A stretch of 64,000 bases of DNA from Sclerurus mexicanus (lineage: Eukaryota > Chordata > Aves > Passeriformes > Furnariidae), in the NCBI GenBank assembly GCA_013396755.1, contig VWZF01005468.1, positions 1,336,927 through 1,400,926 of the forward strand. The letters run 5' to 3'. Below are positions 59,376 through 64,000 of the stretch, piece by piece. Numbering within the stretch: position 1 is the first letter of the stretch; every line of letters begins with the position of its first letter. The translations under genes were made by a program, and so were the position numbers. Below the pieces are notes generated by a model. The model searched no databases. It had not been told where the DNA came from and was given only the letters and a program-made list of their open reading frames with translations.

Positions 59376-59381
59376 AATAAA
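59376..59381 (+). terminator. KLHL20: Candidate distal KLHL20 polyadenylation signal
   Basis: AATAAA followed by T/G-rich sequence (59382-59412, including 'ctgttcttggtttgttcctt'). This is the usual layout of a poly(A) site. Confidence 0.65.
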
Positions 59382-59400
59382 TTTCTTCTATGCTGTTCTT

Positions 59401-61219
59401 GGTTTGTTCCTTGGGGTGAAAGCAGTGGGGTGTGGTTTATGTGGACGCAGATGCTGGAGGACTTTTTTCCAAATACCAGTCCAAGTAAAATGGGCTTAAA
59501 TCTCTGCTGTTTGGTGTTACCCTTCAATTAGAAGCACATCACTCAGAACCAGCTTTTTTCTGGAAGAAAGCATCTGTGATATCTGGCTAAATCTATCTTT
59601 GCTCAGTTAACTGCAGTTATCAATGAGGACAAGACAAAGAAGAGGTTAAAAGAGGCTATAGAAAATTTAGTTTTTCAGAGCTTATTTATGCAAAATTGTT
59701 GGAAAGAGCTGAGCATTAGGTTTAAAACTAAACCCCAGGTGTAAGAGTCCTTTTTCAAATCAAATACAGGTGCCATTTATTGTGACACCTTGTACTCCTT
59801 TGTCCAGTGCTCTTCTGACTCCAGATAGCAAACTTGGTCTAAGATACTTCATAGAAAGGAAACTAAAGCACCAGAAGAGGTAGCTGTCAAGACCTTCAGA
59901 AGATCACTTAGCTGCTTCTGCCAGGGGAAAGAGCTACCACAGACTGCAACCTTGACATGCAAAAATAATCCACCTTCAACTAGTAAAGAATCTAAAAACA
60001 AGTACGATGTTTCTTTGTCTAATTCTGGAAATAGGTTAGGAACTAGGCACGCAGTTATATCATGTTAGGAGTCTTACATTGGGAAAAGGAAACTTGCATC
60101 CCTATTTAGGGGGAAAGTCAGCACAAATCATCAGTGCCCAGAGGTGCTGCACAAGTGTGAAGAAAGAAACTAGACTCAAAATCTTGCTGTTCACAAAATT
60201 ATTTAATAGGTAACAAGTGCTGATTTAGTCAGCTAAACTATAGTTGGAAAGAAGAACCACGCAAGGATATGTTTAATTAGGCATAGGTGGTCTTTACTTA
60301 AGACCAGTCTATTGGCAAAAGATGAAAAGTATTTCCTTTCTTTAGTACTATTACAAAAATCCTAAGACTTAGCAGGTACTACTTCCTTTCTGCCCCTTTA
60401 ATCTCTGGCCAGACACTGCACACTAGCCCTCTGAACTCTTACCTGCTCTAGAAGAGAGAAATATAATACAAAATTTTAGCACACAGCTCCAACCCTGAGA
60501 GGTCTCTGGCCTACAGGATCACATCCAAGATACAAACATCAGACAAAGCCTAGTGACTATCTGACTTATCTACAGACCTCTCTCCTATCTATCTATTCAT
60601 CTGAGAGGACCAACAGGCTAGACACAAGGCAGCTGTCAGTGTCATGCTGCTCCCCTTAGCCCAACTGGAATGTAGATGAACACTATCACTAGTACCAAGC
60701 GGCCTTAGCAGGCTGCAAAGGGAGCTAGAAACTCGGATTTTTCTGCCCTGGATTGTAGAGCACCCTTTTCCAGGTGTGCTGAACTTTGCATTTAGATTAG
60801 CCCAAGAATAGTCACAGTTTAGCTAAGGCTAAGGTCGGTGTAGCTTAGGCTGTCTAGTTAAGTGAAAACCAACTTGTTCTTTGGAACAACAGAAATACCT
60901 ATCAGTAAGCTGCATCAAGAATTTGCAGAGCTTTTCTCCTAAACCTAAATGAACAGAGTGACTCTGATAAAACAGATGCTCAGGAAGTATCACAAGCTTG
61001 TACTGCAGCCCTTCTTTAGGGCAAAATGTCTGCTTGTCTTTACTGTGCATGGCATGGAGTTACAGCTTGTTATGGAGCCAAGTGCAGGATTACAGTCCAG
61101 CTTTGGACAACCAGCGTGAGAGGAAAGGAGATGCTGCAGGAGTGAGTTTCCTGTTGGTTTCCCAGCATACACTGTTGAACAGGAAGCCTTTTTAGCAGGA
61201 AGACTTGCTGAAATGGCTC
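59401..61219. other. KLHL20-CENPL tail-to-tail region, including the CENPL 3' UTR
   Basis: Convergent spacer. On the minus strand ATTAAA occurs at 60207-60202 and AATAAA at 59781-59776, either of which could end CENPL transcripts. No other gene is recognised. Confidence 0.5.
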
Positions 61220-61291
61220 TCACTGTATCTGAGTGATTGCAAGTTCTGTCAGTAGCATCAGCACTCCAGAGAGGTACTGGCTGTGTAGAAT
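61220..61291 (-). CDS. CENPL: CENPL last coding exon with stop
   Basis: 72 coding nt: acceptor TTTCTTACAG|ATT, then ILHSQYLSGVLMLLTELAIT, QIQ and TGA. It is too short to appear as an ORF. It matches the YLxGVLxxLTELAI C-terminus of vertebrate CENP-L. Confidence 0.93.
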   Translation of the reverse strand: MLHSQYLSGVLMLLTELAITQIQ

Positions 61292-63933
61292 CTGTAAGAA
61301 AGAAAAAACACATGGCAAAAACATTGCAGTTGCCAGATTTCCACACCCTTAAAGGCTTGGAAGCCAGCTACCAAGTGTTGCCTGTGCTTCGTCAGCTGCT
61401 CTGTTGTTGTTTGCAAGGTATCCAAGGATCATCCCTATTTTCCCTGAATATATATCTGACTTGAACTCCATTATGAAAAGCCATGACTGAATTTACACAA
61501 TGCCCAATCCCCAAGAGCACCCTTTTTCAGAAAGCCTGAGATAACTTGTGTTTACTTACCTGCAACATAAACTTGTTCCAGCCACTTTTAAGCTACTACA
61601 GATAAAAACAAGTAATGTGACACTAGCATGTAGCGGTTTGCAGTTTCACTACCAAAGGCACATCACGGACAGGCTAAATTCAAGCAACTGCAATTACACA
61701 AGCTGTTCTTTAACTCGGAAGAAAATACTGCATTGCTTGAAGGATTTATGCTCCATGGTTTGAAGGATATTATACAGATACCTCTATAGGAAGACCAGCA
61801 TCTTCATGAGAAAGGTTACATGTGAAGGAGTCTTCTGCCTGTGTCTTAATAACTACAATCTTAGAAAGCTAGTGAACTTTTTTTAAAGGTTTTTGATTAA
61901 ATTTATCTAAGTCCAAAAAAAGTTCTTTATGGCCAAAGAAGCTTTCCACATGTGTTCATACCACAGCTAATACACTATTTCTGGTCCAAGACTAGTAGCT
62001 GCTGCTGCAGCAACACAGTAGTGAAAAACACTCTATTGACAGCTGCCCCAACTAAGTAGGCCAGAACTAAGTATGACTAGTAAAAGCTGAGGGTTTCACA
62101 ACTTCTTGTAGGAAATCGTGCAAAAGAAACATGAAACCTTCAGGTACAGCTATTTTATTTGGCCAGCATTAGGACCTCACCTTTACAATCCCATCACAGT
62201 GTGCCTGGGCAATCGCTGTAGAAACCTTCACCAGTTTTGCAGCTGACAAGCGGATCTTAAAGTGCCTGTGGAAGTGAGAGTAAAGGCAGTCCATGAAGAC
62301 ATCCACCTCTTCCTGAGTGATCTCCCCTGGAGTTTTTTGGACTGTGTCCCACAGAGCTTTAGCATCCTCCGGGTGGATGGCATATGAAATATCCAGAGGC
62401 TGGGACAGGCGGGGGACAGAGAAGACGAGTTCCACTGCAGAGGCACCTTTGTCCACTTTGCACCCAGCCCACATGGCCACCATCCAGGTGAGGCTGAGGG
62501 GGCTGATGGCCAGACGGCGGAAGCTGCAGTCGAAAGTCTTCTGGAACCAGCTTCCTACGATGGATGTGTAAGTCTCAGCCCCATTGGCCAGGAACAGAGG
62601 CAAACAAGTGAAGTCCTCCGGCAAGTTCTCGGAAAGATCATCTCCATACACACAGCAGAAGCAGCCCGACCACACGATCTTGTCTTCTGAGTTTTTTGGG
62701 TAAGCTTGTGACCTCGAAGAAAGCTAGGATAGGGAGAAGAAACATTTCAAAGCTATGCAGTAAGTATGACTTCTTTTAGCCAAAAATAGTTTTTGTTTCG
62801 GAGTTTCGAGTGTTTGGTAGAAGTTTTTTCCTCAGGACCTCGGATGCAACACTTTTCTGTAAAACACATGCATTTACTAATCTACCCCTAAAAGTTGTTG
62901 GCAATTCTGTTGAAAACAGTGGAAAAAGCACTAATTACAAGAGTCAATTCATGGTACATCCTACGGCCACTGCCACAATGAACTTGACATTTCAGTAGCA
63001 CATATCACTTGAGGCAAAGCATTTGAGAAATATTAATTAGACTTGAGCTCTGGCCAGGAGGGGTTATACCAGCTTTACCCAGGAAACTAAATAACCTGAG
63101 TTCTGGCAGTAAATTGCTGAACTAAAACATTGGACAGAAATTGCTCTGTGTGGTCTTACTCTGGTCCTACTGAAGAGCTGAACTAAACATTGAAGTTAGC
63201 TGTACGCATTGCGTGGGAGATCACAGAATCACAGGATCAGCTGGGCTGGAAAAGACCTGTGGGATCACCGAGTCCAACCTGTGACCCAACACCACCTTGT
63301 CAACCAGACCATGGCACTGAGCGCCACATCGTCTTTCCTTAAACACCTCCAGGGCTGGCGACTCCACCACCTCCCTGGGCAGCCCTTTCTAGTGTTTAAT
63401 CACTTTTTTACGTGAGGAATTTCCTCCTGATGTCCAACCCAGACACACCTTCACTGATGTCCAACCCAGACACACCTTCACTCCTCCCCTGTCACACCTT
63501 CAGGCTATAATAGGCAGGACTCCGTTTCATTCAATCTCAGTGGATGCTACAGTAGGTACTCCATACAGAGCTAGTGAGGTTATTGTTTTTTTCCTTTAAA
63601 AAGCAGGGCGTTTTGCGGCAGCAAACCCAAGTGCCAGATGGCCCCGTGTCTATCACCGTGGCGGCCGGGCAGGCCCCTCACCTGCACCAGGACGGCGGCC
63701 GGGTCCCTCTCGCTGCCCTGGAGGCCGGGCAGGCTGGACAGGGCGGCTCCGATGTCGGTGTCGACGCCCACCTGCACGGCCAGGCCCTTGTGGCGGTCGG
63801 CGGCGATGGCGGCGCCCAGCAGCCGCGCGTACTCCCGCAGGCGCCCGCGGCTGAAGCGGAACAGCGGCGTCACGCTGTACAGCGACCACCCCCTGCGCAG
63901 CAGGAACGCTGCCCTCTGCGGATCGACGCCTTC
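61220..63933 (-). CDS. CENPL: CENPL, centromere protein L (C-terminal three exons)
   Basis: CENP-L pairs with CENP-N in the constitutive centromere-associated network, which links CENP-A chromatin to the kinetochore. Three minus-strand exons, 63933-63682, 62723-62181 and 61291-61220, join in phase 0 to give 288 residues plus stop. The first reads EGVDPQRAAFLLRRGWSLYS and onward to DPAAVLVQ. The second contains GCFCCVYGDDLSENLPEDFT, LPLFLANGAETYTSIVGSWF and HPEDAKALWDTVQKTPGEIT. The last reads ILHSQYLSGVLMLLTELAIT, then QIQ. The human protein is about 344 residues, so roughly the first 56 lie beyond the right edge. The upstream exon is far more GC-rich than the other two. The gene is convergent with KLHL20, as in mammals. 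Confidence 0.95.
61292..62180. other. CENPL last intron
   Basis: 0.9 kb with no recognisable repeat. It contains the candidate intronic polyadenylation signal near its 5' end on the minus strand. Confidence 0.5.
62154..62171 (-). terminator. CENPL: Intronic stop plus AATAAA just past the CENPL main exon
   Basis: Reading through the donor adds VRS and a TAA (62171-62169). AATAAA follows at 62159-62154 on the same strand, with T-rich sequence downstream. This could make a short CENPL isoform by intronic polyadenylation. Confidence 0.4.
62181..62723 (-). CDS. CENPL: CENPL main exon
   Basis: 543 nt (181 codons), phase 0. The acceptor is CTATCCTAG|CTTTCT and the donor is GTAAAG|GTGAGG. It carries the most conserved half of CENP-L, including FTCLPLFLANGAE, FQKTFDC and DCLYSHFHRHFKI. 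Confidence 0.97.
63220..63480 (-). mobile_element. CR1 LINE fragment, antisense, in CENPL intron
   Basis: 'gatcacagaatcacaggatc', 'gggatcaccgagtccaacct', 'cctccagggctggcgactcc' and 'tttcctcctgatgtccaacc' are the antisense CR1 end, close in arrangement to 2815-3035. Confidence 0.88.
63427..63480 (-). repeat. 27-bp perfect tandem duplication at the edge of the CR1
   Basis: The unit starting CTGATGTCCAACCCAGAC occurs twice head to tail (63427-63453 and 63454-63480) with no differences. It is a recent slippage or duplication. Confidence 0.92.
63682..63933 (-). CDS. CENPL: CENPL exon (first one visible)
   Basis: 252 nt, phase 0 at both ends. The acceptor on the minus strand is CCGCGGTAG|GAAGGC after a CT-rich tract, and the donor is GTGCAG|GTGAGG. 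It encodes DPQRAAFLLRRGWSLYSVTP and onward to GLAVQVGVDTDIG. The human counterpart DPQKVAFLL...WTLYSLTPL supports the frame. Confidence 0.9.
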
Positions 63934-64000
63934 CTACCGCGGGGAGTGAGGAGAAAAGAGAATTAGGTGAGCACCGCCAGCGGGGCAGCGCGGCTGAGGG

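Larger units (their letters stand above)
57549..59400 (+). other. KLHL20: KLHL20 3' UTR
   Basis: About 1.85 kb from the stop to just past the AATAAA at 59376. It holds an early AATAAA at 57817-57822, a TA/TG microsatellite at 58147-58220 and a 43-bp spaced duplication at 58835-58912. The extent is inferred from the poly(A) signals. Confidence 0.65.

Noticed and set aside
1..64000. CRISPR arrays, operons, prokaryotic mobile systems, tRNA or rRNA genes
   Set aside because: This is vertebrate nuclear sequence. I saw no CRISPR-type array, and no tRNA or rRNA gene was recognised by eye.

Overview
The window is vertebrate nuclear DNA, almost certainly from a bird. It carries many 3' fragments of CR1-type LINEs (the dominant avian retroposon), an LTR of a kind I associate with non-galliform birds, compact introns, CpG-rich promoters, and exons encoding proteins nearly identical to well-known vertebrate orthologues. 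I cannot name the species. There are two assembly gaps (7521-7585 and 33472-33822) and a single N at 33984.

Five genes can be supported. (1) The 5' end of TMCO1 on the minus strand (1124-2498), which continues off the left edge. (2) UCK2 on the plus strand (7454-26480), uridine-cytidine kinase 2. Six exons are complete, and exon 1 is cut by a gap that removes the ATP-binding P-loop. (3) A two-exon minus-strand gene (30469-31345) for a small, probably single-pass membrane protein that I do not recognise with confidence; it may be TEX50-like. (4) KLHL20 on the plus strand (35386-57548). All 11 coding exons add up to exactly 609 codons plus a stop, and the start codon sits in a 23-nt coding piece about 7 kb upstream of the BTB exon. 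(5) The last three coding exons of CENPL on the minus strand (61220-63933), convergent with KLHL20; the N-terminal part lies beyond the right edge.

Layout: 1-2.5 kb TMCO1 and its CpG-island promoter; 2.8-7.4 kb intergenic DNA with CR1 fragments running almost to the UCK2 start codon; 7.4-26.5 kb UCK2, with an LTR in intron 4; 26.5-30.4 kb UCK2 3' flank and a ~1 kb CR1; 30.5-31.3 kb the unrecognised gene, flanked by a short direct duplication; 32.6-34 kb CR1 pieces, a 16-copy 14-bp minisatellite, a G-rich degenerate repeat and the gap at the presumed KLHL20 promoter; 35.3-59.4 kb KLHL20 and its 3' UTR; 59.4-61.2 kb tail-to-tail spacer; 61.2-64 kb CENPL.

The genes are housekeeping or regulatory loci with unrelated roles: an ER calcium/translocon protein, pyrimidine salvage, a CUL3 adaptor and a centromere protein. 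I see no operon-like system and no convincing new biological system. The most interesting points are the junction of two gene blocks that are far apart on human 1q, the unrecognised membrane-protein gene, a possible intronic-polyadenylation isoform of CENPL, CR1 DNA abutting the UCK2 start, and the minisatellite next to the KLHL20 promoter gap.
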